Shown here in pieces: positions 1 to 10,636 of a stretch of 64,000 nucleotides of DNA. The stretch spans positions 1 to 64,000 of the forward strand of contig NZ_JAZGJQ010000007.1 in the NCBI RefSeq assembly GCF_036408855.1, in the 5' to 3' direction. The DNA comes from Olsenella_K absiana. Its GTDB lineage: Bacteria; Actinomycetota; Coriobacteriia; Coriobacteriales; Atopobiaceae. How positions within the stretch are numbered: the first letter of the stretch is position 1; every line of letters starts with the position of its first letter. The notes beneath the pieces are model-generated. The model was not told the DNA's origin. It ran no database searches and was given only the letters and a program-made list of their open reading frames with translations. The position numbers were made by a program, and so were the translations under genes.

Positions 1-131
1 GCTCCTTCGGCAGTTGGTTTTGTTTGGCGACTTACCATCCTACCGTCAGCGGGGCCATGTCCCTGTCGCGGGACTGGGTCTATTCGGTTCTCAACATTTG
101 CGAAAGAAACTGTACGTCATCCCGGGCGCCG

Positions 132-1004
132 CTACAGGTAGCGCAGGAAGTCCGCGCAGGCCCTGGAGAGGAGCGGCTCGGCGCGGTGGACGACGTAGAT
201 CGTGCGGTACTTGCGCTCCGTGAGGTGCTTGGGGACGATGCGGTAGGGGTTGCGCCTGAGGATGAGGGAGGGCAGCACCGCGAGGCCGAGGCCGCTCTCC
301 ACCATGGACATGATCACGTAGTCGTCCCAGGTCTCGAAGCGGACATCCGGCGTCAAGCCGGTGCCCTCGAAGACCATGCCCGTCTCGTCGTCCTCGCCGC
401 GCTTGAGCAGGAGGAACGGCTCCGTGCAGAGGTCGGCCACGTCTATCGACGCCTTGCTCGCGAGGGGGTGGTCCTTGGGGACGATGGCGAAGTACTCGTC
501 GCGCTTGAGCGCCTCGTACGAGAGGCTCGCGTCCTTGGGGACGCGCGAGACGAACCCGCAGTCGACCCTCCCCGAGGCGGCCCAGCCCTCGATCTCCGTG
601 TAGTCCCCCATGAGCAGCTCGTAGTCCACGCCGGGATGGGCCTCCTCGTAGCGCTTGATGATGCCCGGAAGCCAGTGCGTCGCCACGCTCGAGAAGGTCC
701 CGATCCGGATCCTGCCCGAGGCGATGCCGCGGATGTCTGCCACCTCGGACTCGAGCCGGTCGTAGTCGGCGCAGACCATCTCCACGAATGGGAGGACGCG
801 CGCGCCGTCGCCCGAGAGGCGCACGCCGCTGCGCCCTCGCTCGAGGAGGGTGATGCCCCAGTCGCGCTCGAGGTCGGCCACCATGCGGCTGATGCCGCTC
901 TGCGAGTAGCTGAGGGTGGCGGCGGCCTTGGTGAAGCTGCCTTGGCGCACGGTCTCGACGAGCGCCCGGTACTTCTGGATATTCGCGTCCGTCTCTGTCG
1001 TCAC
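132..1004 (-). CDS. LysR family transcriptional regulator
   Basis: A 290-residue protein with the standard LysR layout: an N-terminal winged helix-turn-helix over about residues 8-66 (KYRALVETVRQGSFTKAAA, then SQSGISRMVADLE for the recognition helix) and an effector-binding domain over about 95-285. The start chosen is GTG at 1002-1004, preceded by AGGGG. It is divergent from the DMT transporter at 1141, which LysR proteins often control, so regulation of that exporter is the natural guess. The effector cannot be read from sequence. Family certain, target inferred. Confidence 0.9.
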   Translation of the reverse strand: MTTETDANIQKYRALVETVRQGSFTKAAATLSYSQSGISRMVADLERDWGITLLERGRSGVRLSGDGARVLPFVEMVCADYDRLESEVADIRGIASGRIRIGTFSSVATHWLPGIIKRYEEAHPGVDYELLMGDYTEIEGWAASGRVDCGFVSRVPKDASLSYEALKRDEYFAIVPKDHPLASKASIDVADLCTEPFLLLKRGEDDETGMVFEGTGLTPDVRFETWDDYVIMSMVESGLGLAVLPSLILRRNPYRIVPKHLTERKYRTIYVVHRAEPLLSRACADFLRYL

Positions 1005-1140
1005 CTGCCCCTATGCGGGGAGCGTGCCCCACTTGCATCTGGTTTCCTCATGATACCCATCTAATATATTCGCTTTTATAATTTGTCGGATGATGGGATA
1101 TTTACAGAAAGGTTAATTCCATCTCGGAGTGGAGTACCCC
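1005..1140. promoter_or_regulatory. Divergent promoter region of LysR and DMT genes
   Basis: The 136-base gap is clearly more A+T rich than its flanks. A perfect TATAAT lies at 1077-1082 on the plus strand about 60 bases before the transporter; the hexamer 17 bases upstream (1054-1059) is a poor -35, as expected for an activator-dependent promoter. GGAG at 1131-1134 favours the ATG at 1141 over the GTG at 1129 as the transporter start. Confidence 0.4.
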
Positions 1141-2151
1141 ATGAGCAACGCCAGGCGTTCTGACCTCGTCAAGTACCTCCTCGCGCTCGTCCTGTGCGGC
1201 TCCAACGGGATCGTGGCCGCCTACATCGACCTCCCCTCCGACCAGGTGCCGCTGCTCCGCGCCCTCATCGGGTTCGTGACCCTGGCGGCGGTCCTGCTCG
1301 TCAGGAACCGCGGCACCCAGGGCCTCGCCGCGCGGAGCCACCCGCGCGAGGTGCCCTACCTGCTCGCCTCCGGCGCCGCCCTCGGCACCGGCTGGATCCT
1401 GCTCTTCCGCTCCTACCAGATGATCGGCGTCGGCGTCACCACGCTCATCTACTACCTCGGCCCGGTGCTGGTCATGGCCCTCTCGCCCGTGCTGTTCGGG
1501 AACCGCCTCAACAGGCACAAGGTCCTCGGTTTCGCCGTCGTGGCCGCCGGCGCCTTCCTCATCGGCTCCGACAGCCTCGCCTCCAACCCGTCCGTCCCCG
1601 GCCTCCTCCTGGCGTCGCTCACCACGCTGTGCTACGCGCTGATGGTGGTCTGCGCCAAGCGGGTGAGCCACATCCACGGGCTCGAGAACGCGACCATCCA
1701 GCTCGGCGGCAGCCTCGCCGCGGTGGCCGTCCTCTTCGTGGCGAGCGGCGACGCCCTCGTGGCCATCCCCGCCTCCTCCGTGGTCCCCGTCCTCGTGATC
1801 GGCCTGGTCAACACCGCCGTCGAGCTCTACGCCTACTACACCGCCATCGACGCGCTGCCGGTGCAGAGCGTCGCGGTCCTCGGCTACCTCGAGCCCCTCT
1901 CCGCAGTGGTCCTCTCCGCCCTTGTCCTGGGCGAGCCCTTCGGCCTCGCCCGCGTCGTCGGCACCGCATGCATCCTGGGCGGCGCCGTGTGGTGCGAGCT
2001 TGTCGGCAACCGCCATGACGCCGCCTCTGCGGGCGAGAAGGACGCGGAGCTCGCGCGCGCCGGCCGCATCCACGCGCGTCGCGCCCGCACCGGCCGCCCC
2101 GACGCCCGCAGGCGTCCGGCGGTGTCGGCGACGCAGGTCCGCGGCGCCTAG
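1141..2151 (+). CDS. EamA/DMT superfamily transporter
   Basis: A 336-residue integral membrane protein with about ten hydrophobic segments arranged as two EamA repeats, as in drug/metabolite exporters. It begins SNARRSDLVKYLLALVLCGSNG and the second repeat carries the typical PVQSVAVLGYLEPLSAVVLSALVLGE signature region (about residues 240-265). The last 50 residues are a charged Arg/Ala-rich cytoplasmic tail unusual for the family. ATG 1141 is preferred over GTG 1129 because GGAG lies seven bases before it. Substrate unknown; the divergent LysR gene is the likely regulator. Confidence 0.9.
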   Translation: MSNARRSDLVKYLLALVLCGSNGIVAAYIDLPSDQVPLLRALIGFVTLAAVLLVRNRGTQGLAARSHPREVPYLLASGAALGTGWILLFRSYQMIGVGVTTLIYYLGPVLVMALSPVLFGNRLNRHKVLGFAVVAAGAFLIGSDSLASNPSVPGLLLASLTTLCYALMVVCAKRVSHIHGLENATIQLGGSLAAVAVLFVASGDALVAIPASSVVPVLVIGLVNTAVELYAYYTAIDALPVQSVAVLGYLEPLSAVVLSALVLGEPFGLARVVGTACILGGAVWCELVGNRHDAASAGEKDAELARAGRIHARRARTGRPDARRRPAVSATQVRGA

Positions 2152-2307
2152 CCCCTGGGGGCGCAGGCCGCGCACACCGCGCGTCCTTCTCGCCCTGGCG
2201 CGCCCCTCTCGCCCTGCGCCCTCCCGGCGAGCCGAAGGGCTACACTTACCCGCGTCCGTAGGGTTCCGCGTAGGGTCCGACCCACGCCCGCACCAGGGAG
2301 GGGATAT

Positions 2308-2799
2308 ATGTCCAAGCAGCAGACCCGGGGGGACGTACGCCCGTCGCCGGCCCCCGAGGGCTTCTCGCCCGTCGTCACCTGCACCGAGCACGTGCGCTCC
2401 AACCTCCTCGTGGGAATCGAGGTCGAGGTCGCAGGCGCCCTGGTTGCCGCCTTCTGCCTCTCGCCCATCTGGGGCCCGGGTTGGGTCCTCGCGCTCGTCC
2501 GGATCCTGCTCCTCGCCATCGTCGCCGCAAGCATGGTCATGGGCGTCATCCAGATTCTCGGCTACTTCAACAAGCGGGTCGAGATGGACGAGGGGGGTCT
2601 CGTCTACACGAGCAGCACCCGCCGCTCGGAGCACCACCCATGGTCAGACGTCGTCGCCTACGACACGCGCGAGGACATGAACTCCCTCGAGCTCGTATTC
2701 TGCGGCCGAAAGCGGCGCACCTTCCACAAGTCGAGCGAGAACTACGAGCAGATGGTCGACTACGTGATCGACCACACCGAGCTGGTCAGCGTCAAGTAG
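2308..2799 (+). CDS. Small membrane protein, YcxB-like
   Basis: A 163-residue protein with a hydrophilic N-terminus, two hydrophobic segments at about residues 38-85, and a soluble C-terminal half rich in beta-type sequence (HHPWSDVVAYDTREDMNSLELVF). This arrangement resembles YcxB-like membrane proteins with a C-terminal PH-like domain, but no catalytic motif is present. The start is supported by GGGAGGGG just before ATG 2308. It stands alone between the DMT transporter and the convergent MoxR operon. Function unknown. Confidence 0.65.
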   Translation: MSKQQTRGDVRPSPAPEGFSPVVTCTEHVRSNLLVGIEVEVAGALVAAFCLSPIWGPGWVLALVRILLLAIVAASMVMGVIQILGYFNKRVEMDEGGLVYTSSTRRSEHHPWSDVVAYDTREDMNSLELVFCGRKRRTFHKSSENYEQMVDYVIDHTELVSVK

Positions 2800-2881
2800 G
2801 CCGCGCCGACAGGCGCCGGCAGGGCATGCGAGGCGGCGGGGTGTCCCGCCGCCGGAGCCTTGGGGCGCACGTCCTTCTCGG

Positions 2882-4408
2882 CTACTCGCCCTCCTTGCGG
2901 AACTCGTCGACCTCCTTGAGAAGCCCCAGGCCGCGCTCGCTCAGCATGAGGCCCTTGCTGTGCTCGAGGAACTTGTGGGAGCCGTGCGCCGTGACGAAGG
3001 CCATGAACTGCTCGTCGCACGCGAGGCGCGAGACGAACAGCAGCATCTCCTCCCCGTCCCCGAAGGCGTCGTCCAGGAAGTCGAGGACGTGGTCGAGCTC
3101 GTCGCCCGTCTGCTCGACCTTGGCCGAAAGGCTGCGCACGTAGTCGTTGAAGCAGCTCGTCGCGCCCTTCCACGCGGCGTCGCCGGCCTCGGTGCCGTGC
3201 AGCGCCGCGGCGCTGCGTAGCGCCTCCGCGGCGACCTTCCCGAGGATCGCCTTGTGGCTCGCGGCCGCGTCCAGGCGCGCCTTGGAGGCGCCCGCCCTGG
3301 AGAGGCGCCTGAGCTCCTCCTCCGCACCCCTCACCGGCTCGGCGAAGGCGGAGCGCACGCTCGCGCCGTCGAGCTTGGGCTTCAGGGTGGCGAGGTCGTT
3401 GTGCACGTCCTTCAGGGCGGCCTCCTCGCTGACGTCGGCGTGCACCTCGCGCAGCAGCGCCTCGAGGGTCAGGTTGAGGAAGGCGAGCCGCTCGTCGAAG
3501 CGCGCGGCCTTGAGGCGGGCCTTGCCCTCGGGCGGGACGCCTCCGGCCAGGACGTCCTTGATGTGGTACTTGTCCTGGTACTTCTGGAAGAGCTCGTAGT
3601 ACAGGGAGAAGTCCTCGGCGATGTCGGGGTCCTGCAGGTACTGGCTCACGAGGGAGAGGCTCACGTCCATCCCCTCGCGCTCGTAGACCTGGACCATGCG
3701 CGAGAGGTCCTCCCAGCCGCGGGCGGTGACGATGCGGGTCCCCTTGACGTCGGAGCGCACGTGGAAGAAGTTGTCGGGCTTGGCCTGCAGGTAGGAGGTG
3801 ATCGCGGAGTGCACCCCGTGCGCAACCGCGTAGTCGAGCCAGACGTCGAGGTCGGGCTCGATGTCGATGCGCTTCATGCGGTCGAGCATGGCCGGGTCGA
3901 ACTCGCGCGCCGAGCGGTTGTACTCGGGCGGGTTGCCGGCGGTCACGATGACCCAGCCCTCCGGGAGGCGGTGCTGACCGAACTGCTTGAACTGCAGGAA
4001 CTGAAGCATGGCCGGGGCGAGCGTCTCGCTGACGCAGTTGACCTCGTCGAGGAAGAGGACGCCCTCGTTGACGCCGGTCTCCTCCATGGCGTCGTAGGCG
4101 GCGGCGATGATCTCGCTCATGGTGTAGCGGCTCACCTTGTAGGCGTGGCCGCCGAAGGTCGCGTCGTCGATGTAGGGCAGGCCCAGGGCGCTCTGCCTCG
4201 TGTGGTGCGTGATGGAGTAGGAGACGAAGTTGATGCCCAGGTGCTGCGCGACCTGGGAGACGACGGCCGTCTTGCCCACGCCCGGCGGGCCCATGAGGAT
4301 GATCGGGCGCTGCATCTGGGTGGGGATCAGGTAGAGGCCGTTCTCGTCCGTGGCGAGATAGGCCCTGACGGCGCACTCGACCTGCTCGGTCGCCTGCTTG
4401 ATGTTCAT
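2882..4408 (-). CDS. MoxR-type AAA ATPase
   Basis: A 508-residue AAA+ ATPase. The Walker A loop GPPGVGKTA is at about residues 40-48, Walker B LFLDEVN at about 110, and a sensor-like VTAGNPPEYN follows. MoxR ATPases act as chaperone-like remodelers together with VWA-domain partners. Here the ATG overlaps the stop of the upstream VWA gene in ATGA (4405-4408), so the two are translationally coupled. The C-terminal 250 residues are helical and lack motifs I recognise. Start clear; specific client unknown. Confidence 0.9.
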   Translation of the reverse strand: MNIKQATEQVECAVRAYLATDENGLYLIPTQMQRPIILMGPPGVGKTAVVSQVAQHLGINFVSYSITHHTRQSALGLPYIDDATFGGHAYKVSRYTMSEIIAAAYDAMEETGVNEGVLFLDEVNCVSETLAPAMLQFLQFKQFGQHRLPEGWVIVTAGNPPEYNRSAREFDPAMLDRMKRIDIEPDLDVWLDYAVAHGVHSAITSYLQAKPDNFFHVRSDVKGTRIVTARGWEDLSRMVQVYEREGMDVSLSLVSQYLQDPDIAEDFSLYYELFQKYQDKYHIKDVLAGGVPPEGKARLKAARFDERLAFLNLTLEALLREVHADVSEEAALKDVHNDLATLKPKLDGASVRSAFAEPVRGAEEELRRLSRAGASKARLDAAASHKAILGKVAAEALRSAAALHGTEAGDAAWKGATSCFNDYVRSLSAKVEQTGDELDHVLDFLDDAFGDGEEMLLFVSRLACDEQFMAFVTAHGSHKFLEHSKGLMLSERGLGLLKEVDEFRKEGE

Positions 4409-5994
4409 CGTGCAACCTCCTTGAGCTCCCTGGGCGAGAGCACGAACTGCACCGCCCACGGGGGAACGACCTCCTTGCGATAGTTCTCGTCCAAGAAGAC
4501 GAACGCGCACTTGTAGGACGGGACGCGCGTGGGGTAGACGCCCCAGCCGTCGGTGAAGTAGATGAGCCCGTCGACCCTGGCGAGCTTGCCCTCGGCCACG
4601 AGGGAGTCGACGTAGCGGAAGGCCGGTCGGAAGTCCGTGCCCCCGAAGCCCTTGAGCTCGACGCCCGCGGCCCACCTCCTGAGGTCTTCCGCGGAGCCGA
4701 TGACCACGTCGCTCCTGACGGCGGCGTCGCACTGGACGACGTGAACGTTCGTGCGGCCCCCCGACGAGGCCCCCTGGGCGATCACATCGTAGGCGGCCTC
4801 GACGAACTCGCGCACGGCCTCCCCCTCGACCGAGGCCGAAGTGTCGATCACAATCACGAAGTCGTGGACCGCCCTCTCCTCGCGGTACTCCAGGTTCTCG
4901 ATGAGGGGCATGTTGCCATACAGCTCGAGGCCGTAGGCGTAGAACACGTAGTCGAACTCGTCGGGCGAGACGCGCATCGCCTCCTGGACCCTCGAGAACT
5001 GGCGGAGAAACTCGCGTAGGTCGCGCTTGCGCGAACCCGCGACCTCGAGCTCGTGCCTGAGGTCGCCCAGCGACTGTCCGCGCCCGCGCGAGATGGTCTC
5101 CAGGTCGAGGCGAACGCTCTTGCCGGCGTGCTTCCAGCGGGCCTCGAGCTCCGCGCGGTCGGGCTCCTGGGAGCCCCCCGGCGCCTCGAAGCTCGCCTCG
5201 CTGAAGCCGACGCGCTCCTCGCCCCCGCGCGCGCCCTCGCCCGCGCCCTCCCTGGCGCCGGACGAGGCGCCTCCCCCCTCGTCGCCCGTGCGGCCCCGGG
5301 CGTCTGCGGCGGAGGAGACCGGCGAGGAGCCCTCGCCGCCGCCCGCGTGCACCCTCGCCTCGGCGGCGTCGTCCTCGGAGGCCTCGCCCGTGCCGCGGGT
5401 GCGGCCGTGCGCCTCGGGGAACCAGCGCTTCGGGTCGTCGACCCTGAAGGCGCCCGCCCACCGCTCGCGCACGCCGGAAAAGCGCCCCTCCTCGAGGGCG
5501 TGGTAGACCTTCTCCGTGGTCGGACGCTCGCCGAGCTCGGCCTCGAGCTGGGAGAGGACGATGTCGAGGGCCTGCCCGCGCGCGCCGGGACGCTTGCCGC
5601 AGAGCTCGGCGGTCAAGCGCTCCGCGATGACGTCCGAGGCTACCGCCCAGGAGTCCGGGTCGATGGCGGGGGTCGTGAAGGGGTGGAGCAGCAGGCAGTG
5701 GACGACCACGTGCGTGAGGTCGTGCACCGGGGGCTGGCGCGTGTCGGCGAACTCCTCGAGCACGCGGTCGGGATCGAAGAGGAGGCGCCTGCCGTCCGTG
5801 GCGAAGGCGGCGCCGAGGCCCTCCTGGGCGACCGGCTTCAGGAGCTCGACCGCGGGGGTCAGGAAGTGGTTCTCAGAGAGCATCGTGAAGCGCGCCAGCT
5901 CGACCACGCGCTGTGCGAGCTCGGCCTTGCGCCCGGGTGCCGCACCCCCCTGCTCCGGGGCGCCCGGCAGACCGGCGGCCACGTCCCTCGACAT
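4405..5994 (-). CDS. VWA domain protein, DUF2201-like putative metallopeptidase
   Basis: A 529-residue protein. The N-terminal part has a His-rich helix (DLTHVVVHCLLLHPF) like the DUF2201 putative metallopeptidase region; a Gly/Glu/Ala-rich disordered linker follows at about 185-270, then a C-terminal VWA-like domain with an intact MIDAS motif DTSAS at 384-388 and GGTDF further on. Start taken at ATG 5992-5994, which has GGAGG six bases upstream; a GTG at 6055-6057 would add 21 residues. It is the middle gene of a three-gene operon with a MoxR ATPase, its usual partner. Confidence 0.85.
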   Translation of the reverse strand: MSRDVAAGLPGAPEQGGAAPGRKAELAQRVVELARFTMLSENHFLTPAVELLKPVAQEGLGAAFATDGRRLLFDPDRVLEEFADTRQPPVHDLTHVVVHCLLLHPFTTPAIDPDSWAVASDVIAERLTAELCGKRPGARGQALDIVLSQLEAELGERPTTEKVYHALEEGRFSGVRERWAGAFRVDDPKRWFPEAHGRTRGTGEASEDDAAEARVHAGGGEGSSPVSSAADARGRTGDEGGGASSGAREGAGEGARGGEERVGFSEASFEAPGGSQEPDRAELEARWKHAGKSVRLDLETISRGRGQSLGDLRHELEVAGSRKRDLREFLRQFSRVQEAMRVSPDEFDYVFYAYGLELYGNMPLIENLEYREERAVHDFVIVIDTSASVEGEAVREFVEAAYDVIAQGASSGGRTNVHVVQCDAAVRSDVVIGSAEDLRRWAAGVELKGFGGTDFRPAFRYVDSLVAEGKLARVDGLIYFTDGWGVYPTRVPSYKCAFVFLDENYRKEVVPPWAVQFVLSPRELKEVAR

Positions 5995-6059
5995 CTTGTC
6001 CTCCGTCTCGGCCACCCCCTCGAAAGCCCCGACGCGCGCCCCAGGGTGCGTCCCCACGC

Positions 6060-7190
6060 TCAGAATAGCAGGTCGCTCAGGCTGTCCCGTCCGTCCTCGT
6101 CGCCCTCGTCCGCCTGCTCGTGCAGGGAGAGCAGCCAGGTGGAGATCTCGGCGTGCCCGGCCGCCGAGGCGGCGTCTATGCCCCGCTTGAGCACGGCGGG
6201 CGTGAAGGCGTCCCTCCAGGCCGGCAGCTCGCCCATCCGCTTGAGGGCGTTGAGCTTGCCCTCCTTGGCGAACAGCTCCACGATGCAGGCGTTCTCCTCC
6301 TCGGTCCCCGCGGAGAGGTAGGGCACCATGCGCTCGACGAGGCGCGGGCGGGCCCTGAGCCAGGGATAGGACTCCAGGGCCTCGAGGAAGGTCGACGGCG
6401 ACTGCTTGCAGACGAACATCATGATGCGAGGGTCCTCGTCCGAGCGGATGAAGTTGCTGAGGATGAGGTCGATGTACTCCGAGCCGAAGCCCTTCTCGTC
6501 CTTGAGGCGTCCCATCCTGGACGCGAGGTTGAGGCAGGCCCTCGCCGTGTCGGGGTCGTGCTTGTCGGGGGCCTTGTACGCCTCGTCCGCCTTCACCACC
6601 GCGGCACGGAAGAGGTCGTCGAAGACGACGGAGTCGAACCTCCCCTCCTCAGCGAGGGTGCCGACCAGCGACGCGGTTGCCCTCAGGCTGGTCTTTGTGC
6701 CGAAGGAGCCGCCCACGAGCTGCTCGCGACCCGTGAAGGGAGCGAAGACCTCCGATCCCACCGTCCGCTCGCCTGGGCTCAGGAAGAGGTTGGGGCTGTT
6801 GCGCGTGAGGTCGAAGCGCGACAGCGACGCCTCGTGGGCGGCGATCGCCCGGTAGAACTCGAGCCTCTCCACGTCCTGGAGCAGGTCCACACCGCGGTCG
6901 AGCAGGTCGCGCGCGACGTCCTCCCTGGCCACGCGCAGCGCCAGCGCGAGTGCCCATCCCTCGTACGCGAAGGGCGCCAGCACGTCGTACATGAAGTCCA
7001 CGAGCAGCTTGGGGCCGTAGACGCACGAGCGCTCGAGAAGGTCGACGAGCTCGGCGGCGGTGGCCTGGTCGCGCAGCTCAGAGACGGCCATCGTGAGAGT
7101 GACGGCCTCCGTCACCTGCCCGGCGGCGATTGCGTCGCGATCGCGGGCGAGAAGGGCCTGCAGCTGCGCCCTGTCCTTGTCGTCCCTCAT
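6060..7190 (-). CDS. Helical-repeat (ankyrin-like) protein of the MoxR/VWA operon
   Basis: A 376-residue soluble protein of alpha-helical repeats. The C-terminal stretch AASAAGHAEISTWLLSLHEQ resembles the final helix pair of an ankyrin repeat, but most repeats are too diverged to delimit. ATG 7188-7190 was chosen; a TTG at 7200-7202 would add four residues. It is first in the operon with the VWA protein and MoxR ATPase, and MoxR/VWA pairs in related bacteria often carry an ankyrin-like neighbour, so it is probably an adaptor or substrate of that pair. Function is inference. Confidence 0.7.
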   Translation of the reverse strand: MRDDKDRAQLQALLARDRDAIAAGQVTEAVTLTMAVSELRDQATAAELVDLLERSCVYGPKLLVDFMYDVLAPFAYEGWALALALRVAREDVARDLLDRGVDLLQDVERLEFYRAIAAHEASLSRFDLTRNSPNLFLSPGERTVGSEVFAPFTGREQLVGGSFGTKTSLRATASLVGTLAEEGRFDSVVFDDLFRAAVVKADEAYKAPDKHDPDTARACLNLASRMGRLKDEKGFGSEYIDLILSNFIRSDEDPRIMMFVCKQSPSTFLEALESYPWLRARPRLVERMVPYLSAGTEEENACIVELFAKEGKLNALKRMGELPAWRDAFTPAVLKRGIDAASAAGHAEISTWLLSLHEQADEGDEDGRDSLSDLLF

Positions 7191-7487
7191 GCTCCACCCC
7201 AACCTTCCGCCGCGGCGCGCGACGGTCGCGGCCTCGTCCCGACCCGCTCCTCGGGACCCATTCCAAAGGAGTTATTCTAGCGCCCCGCACGGGCTGCGGG
7301 GTGACCCCTCCCTCACGAGCGGTGCCCACAACAGACGAGCGGGACGGTCTGGGGGGCAGGCGGGGTGCTCCGGGGGCCGCCCGCCGCCGGCCGGGCGCCT
7401 CCCGGGAGCACGGACCACCTCCCCATATAATGGCCCTACCGCACGCCTGCCGCGGGGCCTCCCGAGCGCGCGGGACGAGGGGGCAGA
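7191..7487. promoter_or_regulatory. Divergent intergenic region with a TATAAT
   Basis: A very G+C-rich gap between the MoxR operon and the hydrolase-glpK operon. One perfect TATAAT at 7426-7431 (plus strand) lies 57 bases before the hydrolase start; no -35-like hexamer is visible at 16-18 bases. I see no other element. Confidence 0.3.
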
Positions 7488-8467
7488 ATGGACCGACGAC
7501 CCGAGCTTCTCGACTTCACCTTCGCTTCCGCCGACGGCGCGAGCACCCTGCACGGGCGCGCCGCGTGGCCGGCCGGCATGGGGCCCGCCGCCGATGCGGG
7601 CACGCCCGCCTCGGCGCTGCCGCGGCCGCGGGGCGTGGTGCAGGTCGTCCACGGGATGGCGGAGCACGTCGAGCGCTACGACGAGCTCGCGCTGTGGCTC
7701 GCCGAGCGCGGCTGGCTCGTCTGCGCACACGACCAGATCGGTCACGGCCGCTCTGCCGACCCCTCCCGCTGGGGCTCCATCCCCTCGCGCGGGGGCAAGG
7801 AGGCCCTGCTCGAAGACGTCGACCGCCTGCGCGCGGCCACCGCCGCCCGCATCGCGCCGAACACCCCCTACTTCCTCCTCGGCCACTCCTTCGGCAGCTT
7901 CGTCGTGCGCGCCTACGCGGCGAGGCGGGGCGCGGGGCTCGCCGGCGTCGTCGTCTCGGGCACCGGCTACGTGCCGCCCGTGGCCTCTGCCGCCGGACGC
8001 GCGCTCGCCCTCGCCGTCTGCCGTCTGCGTGGAGACGAGTGCCGCAGCGAGCTTCTGCACTCCATGGCCGACGGCGCCTACGCCAAGGCGGTCGAGGGGG
8101 CCGAGAGCGGCTTCGAGTGGCTCTCGTACGACAAGGGGAACGTGGCCTCCTACATCGCCGACCCGGCGTGCGGCTTCATGTTCTCCGCCGGCGGCTACGC
8201 CACGCTGTGCGACCTCACGCTCGAGACCTGCGGCCAGGCCTGCGCGGACAGGGTCCCCAAGTCGCTGCCGCTGCTGTTCGTCTCGGGCGCGGACGACCCG
8301 GTGGGAGGCTGCGGCAAGGGGGTCGCCAAGGCCTGCCAGCTGGCGAGGCGCGCCGGCTCGACGGACGTCTCGCTCAGGCTCTACCCGGGGATGCGCCACG
8401 AGATTCTCAAGGAGGACGGCAGGAGGCTCGTCTACCACGAGCTCCTCGACTGGCTGGAGGCACGCTC

Positions 8468-8471
<4 letters not shown>
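7488..8471 (+). CDS. Alpha/beta hydrolase, monoacylglycerol lipase-like
   Basis: A 327-residue serine hydrolase of the lysophospholipase/monoacylglycerol lipase family. The nucleophile elbow GHSFGS is near residue 129, preceded by the family-typical VHGMAEHVERY and HDQIGHGRS; the acid is in SGADDPVG and the base in GMRHE near the C-terminus. No signal peptide. Its stop overlaps the GTG of glpK (GTGA, 8468-8471), so it probably releases glycerol from acylglycerols or lysophospholipids for the kinase. That pathway link is inferred from the overlap. Confidence 0.88.
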
Positions 8472-9964
<1,493 letters not shown>

Positions 9965-10005
9965 CGTGACCACCGGGGCCGCACGTCACGCGCGCGACCA
10001 CCGCT

Positions 10006-10046
10006 GGTAACCGTCCCGTTACCCGCGGCCGGCGAGGGCTTACAAT
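10006..10046 (+). promoter_or_regulatory. Inverted repeat over a candidate promoter before the MarR gene
   Basis: A perfect inverted repeat GGTAAC-N6-GTTACC occupies 10006-10023. Exactly 17 bases further is TACAAT (10041-10046), a good -10 hexamer, so the right half-site sits where the -35 should be. This is a plausible operator for the MarR-type gene starting at 10157. Confidence 0.4.
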
Positions 10047-10156
10047 CGGGACGTGCGTCCTATGGTCACCCGTCGGATCGAGAGCAGGCCGAGACGCCCC
10101 TCCGGGGCGGCGCGCCCGCGCCTCGTACGCCGGGCCCCAAGGTCAGGAGATGTGCC

Positions 10157-10636
10157 ATGAACGCTATCGACGAGCCCTTACTCTACGCCTGGCTCAGGAT
10201 GTCGACGACCCTGGAGGACATCCAGCCCTACACCCGGCTCACGAGGAACGAGTCGCTCATCTGCCACGTGCTCTTCCGCCAGGAGAAGACCCACCCGGGC
10301 GTACCCCTCACCCCCACCGACATCTCCCGCCGCACGAAGATCAGGAAGTCCCAGGTGAACCGGAGCCTCAACCAGCTCGAGCGAAGGGGCATAATCACAC
10401 GCGAGCATTCGACCGCCGACCGGCGGAAGGTCTACGTCCACTTCATGACCGAGAACGCGAGCGCCTTCTTCGAGATGTACGCCAAGTCCATCGAGATGAC
10501 CGACAGGTTCGTGAGCGCGGTCGGTGCCGATGAGGCGGAGCGCCTCATCGCGGTCATGGACAAGGTGACCGAGATCGCCGAGTCGGTCTACCTAGGAGAG
10601 GACGAGCAGCGTGGCACAGGGTACCTACAAGTCTAA
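10157..10636 (+). CDS. MarR family transcriptional regulator
   Basis: A 159-residue winged-helix protein. The recognition region reads LTPTDISRRTKIRKSQVNRSLNQLERRGIITRE (about 50-82) followed by the wing HSTADRRKVYVHF, flanked by dimerisation helices, as in MarR/SlyA proteins. AGGAG precedes the ATG. Its 3' end overlaps the start of pth2 by 26 bases, so both are probably one transcript. An inverted repeat at 10006-10023 over the promoter suggests autoregulation. Ligand unknown. Confidence 0.85.
   Translation: MNAIDEPLLYAWLRMSTTLEDIQPYTRLTRNESLICHVLFRQEKTHPGVPLTPTDISRRTKIRKSQVNRSLNQLERRGIITREHSTADRRKVYVHFMTENASAFFEMYAKSIEMTDRFVSAVGADEAERLIAVMDKVTEIAESVYLGEDEQRGTGYLQV

Noticed and set aside
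2760..4415. 551-codon minus-strand ORF opposite phase to the MoxR gene
   Set aside because: Shadow frame in G+C-rich coding sequence; Arg/Gly/His-rich without domain features.
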